Translations under genes and position numbers: made by a program | The notes under the pieces: generated by a model | The model's database searches: none | Seen by the model: only the letters and a program-made list of their open reading frames with translations | What the model was told of the DNA's origin: nothing | Shown here: piece after piece, positions 15,458 through 22,715 of the stretch | Layout: every line of letters starts with the position of its first letter | Position numbering within the stretch: position 1 is the first letter of the stretch | Assembly (NCBI RefSeq): GCF_003260275.1 | Contig: NZ_QJHB01000013.1 | Coordinates: 19,233 to 83,232, forward strand | DNA from: Homoserinimonas sp. OAct 916 | GTDB lineage: Bacteria; Actinomycetota; Actinomycetes; Actinomycetales; Microbacteriaceae | Direction: 5' to 3' | DNA length: 64,000 nt

Positions 15458-17635
15458 ATGGAAATCTGGCCTGGAACCCCCTACCCGCTCGGCGCCACCT
15501 TCACCGGCAGCGGCACGAACTTCAGCTTGTTCAGCGAGTGCGCCGAACGCGTGGAACTCTGCCTCTTCGACGACGACCGGGTCGAAACCCGGGTCGAGAT
15601 GCACGAAGTCGACGGGTTCGTCTGGCATTGTTTTCTTCCCTCTGTGCAGCCAGGGCAACGCTACGGCTATCGGGTGCACGGCGCATACGATCCCGCGAAC
15701 GGGCACCGGGCCAATCCCAGTAAATTGCTGCTCGACCCGTATGCGAAAGCGACCGATGGCGACATCGACTGGAATCAGTCGCTGTTCTCCTACGAGTTCG
15801 GTGATCCAGATTCCCGTAACGACGAAGATTCGGCACCACACATGATGCTCGGGGTCGTCATCAATCCCTATTTCGATTGGGAGGGCGACCGGCACCCGAA
15901 GACGCCGTATAGCGAAACGTTCATCTACGAGGCGCATGTGAAGGGGATGACCGCGTTGCACCCGGACGTGCCCGAACCGCTGCGCGGAACCTACGCCGCC
16001 CTCGGGCATCCAGCGGTCATCGACCATCTGGTGAAACTGGGGGTCACCGCAATCGAGTTGATGCCAGTTCATCAGTTCGTGCATGACAAGACTCTGATTG
16101 AAAATGGCCTGACCAACTACTGGGGGTACAACACGATCGCGTTTCTTGCACCGCATCGGGAGTACTACTCGGGAGACAACCCCGGCCAGCAGGTGCAAGA
16201 GTTCAAGACCATGGTGCGTGCCCTCCACGTTGCGGGTATCGAAGTGATCCTCGATGTGGTTTACAACCACACCGCCGAAGGCAACCACATGGGGCCCACA
16301 CTGTCCTTCCGAGGCATCGACAACTCCGCGTACTACCGCCTGGACGAGGATGACCCGCGGCACTATGTCGACTACACCGGCACCGGAAACACCTTGAACG
16401 TGCGCCATCCCCATGCGTTGCAACTGATCATGGACTCGCTGCGTTACTGGGTGGTGGAGATGCACGTCGACGGGTTCCGATTCGACCTCGCCTCGACCCT
16501 CGCCCGCGAGTTCTACGACGTGGATAGATTGTCGACCTTCTTCGAGCTGGTTCAGCAGGACCCGGTGGTCTCCCAGGTGAAGCTCATCGCCGAGCCGTGG
16601 GATGTCGGGCCCGGCGGTTACCAGGTTGGCAACTTCCCGTCATTGTGGTCTGAGTGGAACGGGAAGTACCGAGACACGGTGCGCGACTTCTGGCGCGGTG
16701 AACCGTCGACGCTCGGCGAGTTCGCCTCGCGGTTGACCGGGTCTTCCGACCTGTACGAGCATTCGGGGCGCCGGCCGGTCGCGTCGATCAACTTCGTGAC
16801 CGCGCACGACGGGTTCACCCTGCGCGACCTGGTCTCCTACAACGAGAAGCACAATGAGGCCAACGGCGAGAACAACAAGGACGGCGAATCGTTCAACCGG
16901 TCGTGGAACATGGGGGTGGAGGGGCCGACCGACGACCCCGTCATCCTCGGCCGCAGGGCTCGTGCCCAGCGCAACTTCATCGCCACACTGTTGCTCTCTC
17001 AAGGGGTGCCGATGTTGTTGCACGGCGATGAGTTGGGCCGCACCCAATCGGGTAACAACAATACTTATGCACAGGATTCGGAGCTGAGCTGGATCAATTG
17101 GGATGCCGCCGACGAACCGCTGTCGGAGTTCACCTCCATGGTGGCGGCGTTACGCAGTGCCCACCCGACCTTTCGGCGCAGTCGATTCTTCGACGGGCGT
17201 CCGGTGCACCGCGGGGAGGGCGAACCGTTACCCGACATCGTCTGGCTGACCTTCGACGGTGAACCGATGGAACCGGAGAACTGGGATGTGTCGCTGGAGC
17301 GCTCGGTCGGGGTCTTCCTGAATGGCCAGGGCATCCGCGAGGTGGATTCGCGCGGAATCCCGGTGGTCGATGTGAACTTCCTGCTCTATTTCAACGCGGA
17401 CGAGAACGAGGTCGAGTTCACGATCCCCGGCGAGGAATACGGCGCCGAGTGGGAGATCGTGATCGACACCGCCGGAAGCGGGGCCGACACGGTTCCCCGA
17501 CCCGCTGGGGCACGGCATCCCGTAGCCGGTCGATCTATGACCGTACTGCGTGTGTTGAAGGGGGAACCTGCCGGCCCGCCCGCCGACTCTGCGGAGGCAT
17601 CGGTGGCCTTCCTCGCCCGAGATTCCGCGGACTGA
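15458..17635 (+). CDS. glgX: Glycogen debranching enzyme GlgX (first copy)
   Basis: 725 aa, normal for GlgX, with GGAGGACAC before the ATG. An N-terminal CBM48 domain (WPGTPYPLGATFTGSGTNFSLFSE, residues ~3-110) is followed by a GH13 barrel. VDGFRFDLAST holds the nucleophile Asp 343, LIAEPWDVG the acid/base Glu 379, and TAHDGFTLRDLVSYN the transition-state Asp. It hydrolyses alpha-1,6 branches of glycogen limit dextrin, releasing malto-oligosaccharides. It stands apart from the other glucan genes here, about 32 kb from a second GlgX. A convergent dinB gene follows. Confidence 0.95.
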   Translation: MEIWPGTPYPLGATFTGSGTNFSLFSECAERVELCLFDDDRVETRVEMHEVDGFVWHCFLPSVQPGQRYGYRVHGAYDPANGHRANPSKLLLDPYAKATDGDIDWNQSLFSYEFGDPDSRNDEDSAPHMMLGVVINPYFDWEGDRHPKTPYSETFIYEAHVKGMTALHPDVPEPLRGTYAALGHPAVIDHLVKLGVTAIELMPVHQFVHDKTLIENGLTNYWGYNTIAFLAPHREYYSGDNPGQQVQEFKTMVRALHVAGIEVILDVVYNHTAEGNHMGPTLSFRGIDNSAYYRLDEDDPRHYVDYTGTGNTLNVRHPHALQLIMDSLRYWVVEMHVDGFRFDLASTLAREFYDVDRLSTFFELVQQDPVVSQVKLIAEPWDVGPGGYQVGNFPSLWSEWNGKYRDTVRDFWRGEPSTLGEFASRLTGSSDLYEHSGRRPVASINFVTAHDGFTLRDLVSYNEKHNEANGENNKDGESFNRSWNMGVEGPTDDPVILGRRARAQRNFIATLLLSQGVPMLLHGDELGRTQSGNNNTYAQDSELSWINWDAADEPLSEFTSMVAALRSAHPTFRRSRFFDGRPVHRGEGEPLPDIVWLTFDGEPMEPENWDVSLERSVGVFLNGQGIREVDSRGIPVVDVNFLLYFNADENEVEFTIPGEEYGAEWEIVIDTAGSGADTVPRPAGARHPVAGRSMTVLRVLKGEPAGPPADSAEASVAFLARDSAD

Positions 17636-17706
17636 CTCGGCCTGATGAAGTGGCCCGCGAAGCGACGGGGCGTGCGTGAACGGCGCATGAACGTGCGGAG
17701 TGCGGG

Positions 17707-18954
17707 CTACTTCTCCGGCTGCTGACGCGGGTCTGCCACCACATCAGCCCGGCGCAGCAGCGACGCCGGCCCGAGCAGCCCGCGACCGAAGCGCGAACTC
17801 ACGTCGTCGATGGTGCGCTCCGCATCGCGCCAGCTGTCATCCTCATCCCACAGGCCGATCTGGCCGCTGCCTCCGGAAGAGAGCTGTTCCACCCGCACCC
17901 CGATCAGCCGCACGGGTGGATGGGCGCCCAACGCCCGATAGCTGGCGCTGACCTCCTCGTGAATGCGGCGACCCAGGTCTGTTGGTTCGGCCAGTGTGCG
18001 CGATCGGGTCAGGGTCGAGAAGTCGTCGTAGCGCAGCTTCAGAACGACCGTGCGCGCAGTGACCCCAGCCTCGCGCAAACGCACCGCGACCTGATTGGAC
18101 TGCCGCAGCAGTTCACGCAACAACAGCTCTGAATCCCGTTGGTCCACCTCGAAGGTCACCTCGTGTCCGATGCTCTTCTCCGGATTGCCGACCGTTACCG
18201 GTCGCGGATCGATGCCGTTGGCGAGCTCGTGCATCTTGTTTCCCGCCGCCGCACCGACCGTGCGCTGCAGAACGGAGACGGGGGTCGCCGCGACGTCACC
18301 GATGGTGCGCAGTCCGCGGGCGAGCAGACTCGACTCGGTGGCCGCTCCCACCCCCCAGAGTGCGCCCACAGGCAGCGGGTGAAGAAACGCCAAGGTCTGT
18401 TCGTCGGGGATCACGAGCATCCCGTCCGGCTTGGCTCGCCCAGAAGCGAGCTTCGCCACGAATTTCGTCGACGCGGCCCCAACAGAGCACGCCAGCCCGG
18501 TCTCGACGCGCACCCGGCTGCGGATCAGCTCGCCGATGTCGGCGGGGGTGCCGTGAACGCCACCCGCACCGGCGACGTCAAGAAACGCCTCATCAATTCC
18601 CAGACGTTCCACCATTGGGGTCATCTCGTCGAAGATCGCCATCACCTTCGCCGAAAGCATCCGGTACTTCTCGAAATGCGGCTCCAACACGATCAGATTC
18701 GGGCACCGCCTGAGCGCCTGGGCGAGCGGCATCGCCGACCGCACACCGAACTTGCGGGCCGGGTAGTTTGCCGCGGTCACCACCGATCGCGCGGATCGCC
18801 CGGCGACCGCCACCGGCCGGTCAACAAGGTGCGGATGCTCAAGCAATTCGACCGATGCGAAGAAGGCGTCGAGATCAACGTGCAGGATTGTTGCCGTGGA
18901 GCTGTCGACGGATGCCGCACTCACCTGCCTGGCACTGCCGTCCTGCTTGCTCAC
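17707..18954 (-). CDS. dinB: DNA polymerase IV (Y family)
   Basis: 415 aa from a GTG at 18954; the upstream Shine-Dalgarno is weak. ILHVDLDAFFASVELLEHPHL carries the first metal-binding Asp residues (27 and 29). RLGIDEAFLDV carries Asp 121-Glu 122; the family usually has Ser-Ile-Asp-Glu, and here Gly replaces the Ser. Palm, fingers and thumb regions and a little-finger domain (FEVDQRDSELLLRELLRQSNQVAVRLR) follow. QIGLWDED near the end may be the beta-clamp-binding peptide. It performs error-prone translesion synthesis. It is convergent with glgX, and no LexA box was identified. Confidence 0.93.
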   Translation of the reverse strand: MSKQDGSARQVSAASVDSSTATILHVDLDAFFASVELLEHPHLVDRPVAVAGRSARSVVTAANYPARKFGVRSAMPLAQALRRCPNLIVLEPHFEKYRMLSAKVMAIFDEMTPMVERLGIDEAFLDVAGAGGVHGTPADIGELIRSRVRVETGLACSVGAASTKFVAKLASGRAKPDGMLVIPDEQTLAFLHPLPVGALWGVGAATESSLLARGLRTIGDVAATPVSVLQRTVGAAAGNKMHELANGIDPRPVTVGNPEKSIGHEVTFEVDQRDSELLLRELLRQSNQVAVRLREAGVTARTVVLKLRYDDFSTLTRSRTLAEPTDLGRRIHEEVSASYRALGAHPPVRLIGVRVEQLSSGGSGQIGLWDEDDSWRDAERTIDDVSSRFGRGLLGPASLLRRADVVADPRQQPEK

Positions 18955-19016
18955 CTGTTCAGGCTAACGCCTGCACCTGCCCTGCGCCCGTATGAGAATG
19001 GCGTGCCTCTGGGAGG

Positions 19017-19526
19017 TCACTCCTCGAGAAGCTGACCACGCAGGTAGGCGGCCTGCCCCGCGTGCTGCAGGTCATCGGAGATGACACTGACAAGGCGCAC
19101 TCCAAGCGTGACCGGCGGGTTCCACCCCTCGTCCACCACACGATCCAGATCACCCGAGTCGAGTGCAGCCACCTGGCGCACCGTGCGCTCCGTAACTGCG
19201 TCGTGATAATCGAGCAGCAGTTGGGCTGACTGCACCTGTACCCGGGTCACCTCATCGGCGCTGTGGCCATAGCCGGTTGCCAGCTTCTCGAATGGCAGAC
19301 CAAACCGTGTGTACCATCCGTCGTCCAGCCAGAGTTGCGGCAGGTCGAACGCATCGGCCACGTGATCGTCCTGCACCCGGGTCAGATGCCAAATGAGCCA
19401 TGCGATGGTGTTGCCCCGAGCATAGGCACGCCACCGCAGTTGTTCCGCGCTCAACCCCCGAACCGAGTGGTGCACCGATTGCTGCACGCGCTCGAATCCG
19501 TCGTTCAGTATCTCTGTTGCTTCCAC
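19017..19526 (-). CDS. DinB/DUF664-family protein
   Basis: 169 aa from a GTG at 19526, chosen because a perfect GAGGAGG lies five bases upstream. It is a four-helix DinB-superfamily protein with conserved His in AWLIWHLTRVQDDH and a third His in SDDLQHAGQAAYLRG, the metal-binding triad of these proteins. Members are metal-dependent, mycothiol- or bacillithiol-linked transferases or detoxification enzymes; the substrate here is unknown. The next gene fragment upstream belongs to the same superfamily but is on the opposite strand. Confidence 0.8.
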   Translation of the reverse strand: MEATEILNDGFERVQQSVHHSVRGLSAEQLRWRAYARGNTIAWLIWHLTRVQDDHVADAFDLPQLWLDDGWYTRFGLPFEKLATGYGHSADEVTRVQVQSAQLLLDYHDAVTERTVRQVAALDSGDLDRVVDEGWNPPVTLGVRLVSVISDDLQHAGQAAYLRGQLLEE

Positions 19527-19623
19527 GGGAGCCTCCTCACCGGCGACTCCCCCAGTCTGGCCTGTGCCACCCCACGGCGGCAGGCCTGATTCCTTGCCAC
19601 GGCCACGGCCACGGCGGCAATGA

Positions 19624-19956
19624 TGGTCAGAACCTCCACCAGCGTCAGTTGCCAAGAGGCTCGGTCCAGTTACCGAGGTCGTCGAACAAGACCGGGACTG
19701 GGAGTTCCACACCGTAGTGCACGACGATCCCGATGAGCTGCGCGCCCTGTATCGGGCTGCATGCAGCCGCAGTCGTCACGCGCTGGCGGAGGCCAAGTTG
19801 GATCTCTCGGTTGGCGTCAACCGTGACGGACGGCGGTGGAACCTGCGTTGGATCTTGACCCATCTCAGTGAAGAGACGGCCAGGCACAATGGCCACGCTG
19901 ACCTCCTTCGTGAAGCGCCGGTTGCGCCAGCGGCGGGAAGTAGAGTGGCGCCATGA
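19624..19956 (+). pseudogene. 5'-truncated DUF664/DinB gene fragment
   Basis: The frame 19624-19956 encodes the C-terminal two thirds of a DUF664 protein: DRDWEFHTVVHDDPDELRAL, then RDGRRWNLRWILTHLSEETARHNGHADLLREA, which matches the family closely. The first ~50 residues, including the initial His-bearing helix, are missing, and a stop codon at 19621 closes the frame. The only start is a GTG at 19717 without a Shine-Dalgarno. The ending APVAPAAGSRVAP is not family-like. Its stop overlaps the next gene's start as ATGA. I read it as a decayed remnant that could at most yield a short peptide. Confidence 0.65.
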
Positions 19957-20396
19957 GACCACTGATGATCCCGTCGCGCCCAATTCGTATCGCATTGTTT
20001 GTGGTGGCATGGTTCAACCTTCTCTCGGCGCTGGCCGGAATGGCTGGACTCACCCTGGGCGGCGGACTCGGCATCCCGTTGGAATGGATCGAGGGAAGTA
20101 TCTTCACGTCGTACTTCTGGCCCGGCATCATCCTCGGCGTGGTTGTCGGTGGTATCCAGGTGCTCGCGGTCATCGCCCAGTACGGCAGGTTCGCACTTGC
20201 GTGGGGACTGCACGCCGCGGCCGGGCTGGTGATGATGATCTGGATCTTCGTGGAACTCGCCATTATGCTCGTGTGGTCCCCACTCCACGGCATATACTTC
20301 ACCACCGGGCTAATTCAAATAATCTTCGCCGTGCTCGCATTAGGTGCCTGGCCCGTTCCGTTCCTGCAGCGTTCTCGCACCGTTTCGGGCAAGTAG
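19953..20396 (+). CDS. Four-pass membrane protein of unknown function
   Basis: 147 aa with four membrane segments (ALFVVAWFNLLSALAGMAGL, FWPGIILGVVVGGIQVLAVI, FALAWGLHAAAGLVMMIWIFVEL and TTGLIQIIFAVLALGAW). There are no catalytic or transport motifs, and the short loops suggest a compact bundle. GGAAG lies about ten bases upstream of the ATG, and the start overlaps the stop of the decayed DUF664 fragment. Small membrane proteins of this type are widespread in actinobacteria without assigned function. Confidence 0.7.
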   Translation: MRPLMIPSRPIRIALFVVAWFNLLSALAGMAGLTLGGGLGIPLEWIEGSIFTSYFWPGIILGVVVGGIQVLAVIAQYGRFALAWGLHAAAGLVMMIWIFVELAIMLVWSPLHGIYFTTGLIQIIFAVLALGAWPVPFLQRSRTVSGK

Positions 20397-20632
20397 TTCC
20401 ATAGGTTCTTACCAAATTCTTGTGCAGGCCGATCCGCCACCAGGCCGGATTTCACTGTTCAACGTGAAGCAGACTACAGGGCATTTCTCGAGGACTTCCC
20501 GCATGCTGACCCGTGGGTTCAAGCGGTGCTTTATGCTGTACTGGCGAATGCTTGTTCGGGGTTGGATCAGAGGCTGAGAAAGTCCTCCAGCCACATCTGC
20601 GGCGCTCCGCACGCAAGTTGATCATCAAAGGG
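20397..20632. other. Gap with an open frame but no start
   Basis: Directly behind the TAG of the membrane-protein gene, in the same frame, the sequence stays open for 75 codons to a TGA at 20619-20621. It reads in part DYRAFLEDFPHADPWVQAVLYAVL, which looks protein-like. No start codon with a ribosome-binding site is present. It may be a relic of another gene or chance in high-GC DNA. Confidence 0.3.
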
Positions 20633-20857
20633 TCAGACGTCCGAGTTCCGAGGATGATTGCGGGCAACACGCTCGTTCCCACGCTGGTAGTTGCCCGTGA
20701 CGCGGGCCATGAGCGATTGCGCCTCGTGCGTTTCGACATCGGCCAGGAAGCACTCTGCCGCGGCTGCTCGGAGCGTTGTCGCTCGACGACCGTGGTGGCG
20801 AATCACCACATCGCTGCCGATCACCTGATATTCGAAGCCTCCGGGAGAACCAGCCAT
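20633..20857 (-). CDS. Small conserved hypothetical protein
   Basis: 74 aa from the ATG at 20857 with GAGGAAG upstream. The protein MAGSPGGFEYQVIGSDVVIRHH continues to EAQSLMARVTGNYQRGNERVARNHPRN. I recall ~70-residue actinobacterial proteins with the same MARVTGNYxRGNERxAxxHPRN ending, so it is probably a real gene. It is basic at the C-terminus and may bind nucleic acid, but no known domain is evident. An in-frame upstream start at 20956 would add 33 less typical residues. Confidence 0.6.
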   Translation of the reverse strand: MAGSPGGFEYQVIGSDVVIRHHGRRATTLRAAAAECFLADVETHEAQSLMARVTGNYQRGNERVARNHPRNSDV

Positions 20858-20991
20858 AGGAGTATTCTTCCTCACCGCGGAACGCCGCACCACCAATGCC
20901 GGCGAGGGGCCCCGGTGAGCCCATCTCGCGTCTCGCCACCCCACGCTGGTTCTCACCGCACTGACCGCGCGCCGCGATCAGAATCTCAAAT

Positions 20992-21021
20992 TTATCGCAT
21001 CAACACTTCATGTGTTATATT
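20992..21021 (+). promoter_or_regulatory. Promoter with palindromic operator before wHTH gene
   Basis: AACAC (21002-21006) and GTGTT (21012-21016) form a perfect inverted repeat around TTCAT. It directly abuts a -10-like TATATT (21016-21021); a weak -35 (TTATCG, 20992-20997) lies 18 bases before it. The site is 26 bases upstream of the regulator's start codon, the position expected for autoregulation by the encoded wHTH protein. Confidence 0.5.
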
Positions 21022-21046
21022 CTTCTGACAGGTGCAAGGAGAAGCG

Positions 21047-21352
21047 ATGGATGCAGAAGAGCTGGCGAAACGCCTCACGGCTATCGCGAGCGTACAGCGC
21101 CTTCGGATTCTTGCGAACCTCGCGGCAGGCACGGTGCACGTCAGCGAGTTGGCCCGCCGCGTGGGCATGAGCAGAGCTCTCCTCTATATGCACCTGACCA
21201 AGCTCGAGGAGGCCGGCTATGTGGCGGGGCACCTCGAACTCTCCGAGGATGGCAAAGCCCTCAAGATATTTCAGATCGTGCCGTTCAGTCTGACAATCGA
21301 CCAAGCTGCGGTGACCGCAGCGGTCGCCGCGACCAACGAAAGTGAGAAATGA
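21047..21352 (+). CDS. ArsR-like winged-helix regulator
   Basis: 101 aa from the ATG at 21047 with AAGGAG five bases upstream. AKRLTAIASVQRLRILANLAAGTVHVSELARRVGMSRALLYMHLTKLEEAGYVAGHLELSEDGKALKIF is a typical winged helix-turn-helix (residues ~5-80). No Cys or other metal-sensing ligands are present, so it probably senses something other than arsenite or heavy metals. It should bind the palindrome just upstream. The next gene, a small membrane protein, starts two bases after its stop, so the pair forms a two-gene operon in which the regulator may control or respond to the membrane protein. Confidence 0.8.
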   Translation: MDAEELAKRLTAIASVQRLRILANLAAGTVHVSELARRVGMSRALLYMHLTKLEEAGYVAGHLELSEDGKALKIFQIVPFSLTIDQAAVTAAVAATNESEK

Positions 21353-21353
21353 C

Positions 21354-21599
21354 ATGGACGCCTACACCCCGTGGTTCGCCTACATCCCGTGGTTCGCGTG
21401 GATCGCGATAGTTGGAATTGTCGTCTGGGGCATCACAGTGATTGTCGGGACTTTCGGCTCCGGCCGCGGTAAGAAATCCGACGACCTCGCCAAAGCCATC
21501 GAGGAGAACGCCGCGACCAACAGAGCCCTGCTCGCCAAGATGGAGGGCATTGACCACCGGCTCGGCGCCGTCGAGAAGACGCTCAACGATATCCCGTAG
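21354..21599 (+). CDS. Small single-pass membrane protein paired with wHTH regulator
   Basis: 81 aa from the ATG at 21354; a GTG at 21342 would overlap the regulator gene. Two Trp/Tyr-rich turns (YTPWFAYIPWFAWIA) precede one membrane helix (IAIVGIVVWGITVIVGTF). A basic GRGKKSDD segment and a helical cytoplasmic tail (LAKAIEENAATNRALLAKMEGIDHRLGAVEKTL) able to form a coiled coil follow. The family resembles small membrane proteins always found next to ArsR/PadR-like regulators in Firmicutes and Actinobacteria. Function unknown. Confidence 0.7.
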   Translation: MDAYTPWFAYIPWFAWIAIVGIVVWGITVIVGTFGSGRGKKSDDLAKAIEENAATNRALLAKMEGIDHRLGAVEKTLNDIP

Positions 21600-21645
21600 T
21601 CGCCAACCGGCCCAGGCTGCGCCCAGTCAACGTGGCGCGGTTGTT

Positions 21646-22608
21646 TCAGACCAGATGCGCGCGGAACGTATTCAGCGCCAACGCGTCATCTTCCCAGGCG
21701 CCGCCTTCATGCCCGTTGTATGGCCACACTGTGATCTTCTTTGGTCCGGCATACGCGTTGAAGGCACCGAAGACCGTCGATGGAGGGCAGGTCGCATCCA
21801 TCAGCGCGACAGTCATGGTCAGGGGCGCGGAGGCCCGGCGGGCGAAGTTCACCCCGTCGAAATATGCCAACGTCTCCTGCACCTGCGTCGCCCGATCGCG
21901 GTTGGTCGCGAGGAACCCCCCGATCTCCTTGTACGGCATCTCGTCGGTGATGACCGTCGCGCGCGGAAAGTCGCACAAGAATGGCACTCGAGCAACCGCT
22001 GCCGCGATATCGGGCACGAGGCCGGCTGCGGCGAGCGCGATCCCGCCGCCCTGGCTTGTTCCCATCACGCCGATCCGGTTGCCATCGACCAGATCCAGGC
22101 TTCGGGCGGCGTCAATCGCGCGAACCGCGTCGGCGAAGACCCTTCGGTAGTAGTAGGTTTCGCGCGAATCGATTCCGCGAGTCAGAAACCCGGGCGCGTG
22201 CGGCCCGCTGCCTGCCTCGTCACCCGTGGCGGCAGTGCTGCCCCACCAGCCCTGTCCGCGCGTGTCCATCTCGAAGTGTGCGAATCCGGCCGATGCCCAG
22301 AGCAGGTTCTCGTAGGCCTGTCCTCGCCCTCGGCCGTAGCCGTGGTACTGCACCAATGTGGGCAGAGGCCCTGCCGCGCCCGCCGGAACCCGCAGCCATG
22401 CTTTGATCGGCTGCCCGCCGAACCCGGGAAACGTCACATCGAACACGTCGAGAGTGAGTAGCCCCGAAGCCACCCGGTCGACCGTGACGTGCAATGAGTG
22501 CAGCCGCGTCTCGGCGAGAGTCGTCGCCCAGAACGAATCAAAATCGGCAGGGTCGGCCTGACTGCTGCGGTAATCACGGAGTTCTGCTTCAGCTAAGTCG
22601 ATGAACAT
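21646..22608 (-). CDS. Acetylxylan esterase / cephalosporin-C deacetylase family
   Basis: 320 aa, the usual length. It is an alpha/beta hydrolase: GTSQGGGIALAAAGL holds the nucleophilic Ser, MDATCPPSTVFGAFN the catalytic Asp and PYNGHEGGAWED the catalytic His. YHGYGRGRG and MDTRGQGWWG are the oxyanion and family signatures. Such enzymes remove acetyl groups from xylose and other sugars or from cephalosporin C. No signal peptide is seen, so it acts inside the cell on imported acetylated oligosaccharides. No xylan genes are nearby. It is divergent from fadD. Confidence 0.9.
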   Translation of the reverse strand: MFIDLAEAELRDYRSSQADPADFDSFWATTLAETRLHSLHVTVDRVASGLLTLDVFDVTFPGFGGQPIKAWLRVPAGAAGPLPTLVQYHGYGRGRGQAYENLLWASAGFAHFEMDTRGQGWWGSTAATGDEAGSGPHAPGFLTRGIDSRETYYYRRVFADAVRAIDAARSLDLVDGNRIGVMGTSQGGGIALAAAGLVPDIAAAVARVPFLCDFPRATVITDEMPYKEIGGFLATNRDRATQVQETLAYFDGVNFARRASAPLTMTVALMDATCPPSTVFGAFNAYAGPKKITVWPYNGHEGGAWEDDALALNTFRAHLV

Positions 22609-22654
22609 GGATCACAGCTTACGGCCGCAGGCAGCCTCGATTCCGGTGCTCTCG

Positions 22655-22697
22655 ATTCGTTCGCCCGGGCAACCGACGATAATGGGAGAGAACGAAT
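22655..22697 (+). promoter_or_regulatory. 8-bp inverted repeat upstream of fadD
   Basis: ATTCGTTC (22655-22662) and GAACGAAT (22690-22697) are perfect complements 27 bases apart, and the right arm ends just before the GAGGAGG ribosome-binding site of fadD. They lie between divergent genes and could be an operator or an mRNA leader stem. Confidence 0.35.
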
Positions 22698-22715
22698 GAG
22701 GAGGGTCCCCAATTC

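Noticed and set aside
15335..16465. Long minus-strand frame continuing upstream of the GerW gene
   Set aside because: It lies exactly opposite glgX, has antisense amino acid composition and no family features; only the part up to 15334 is a real gene.
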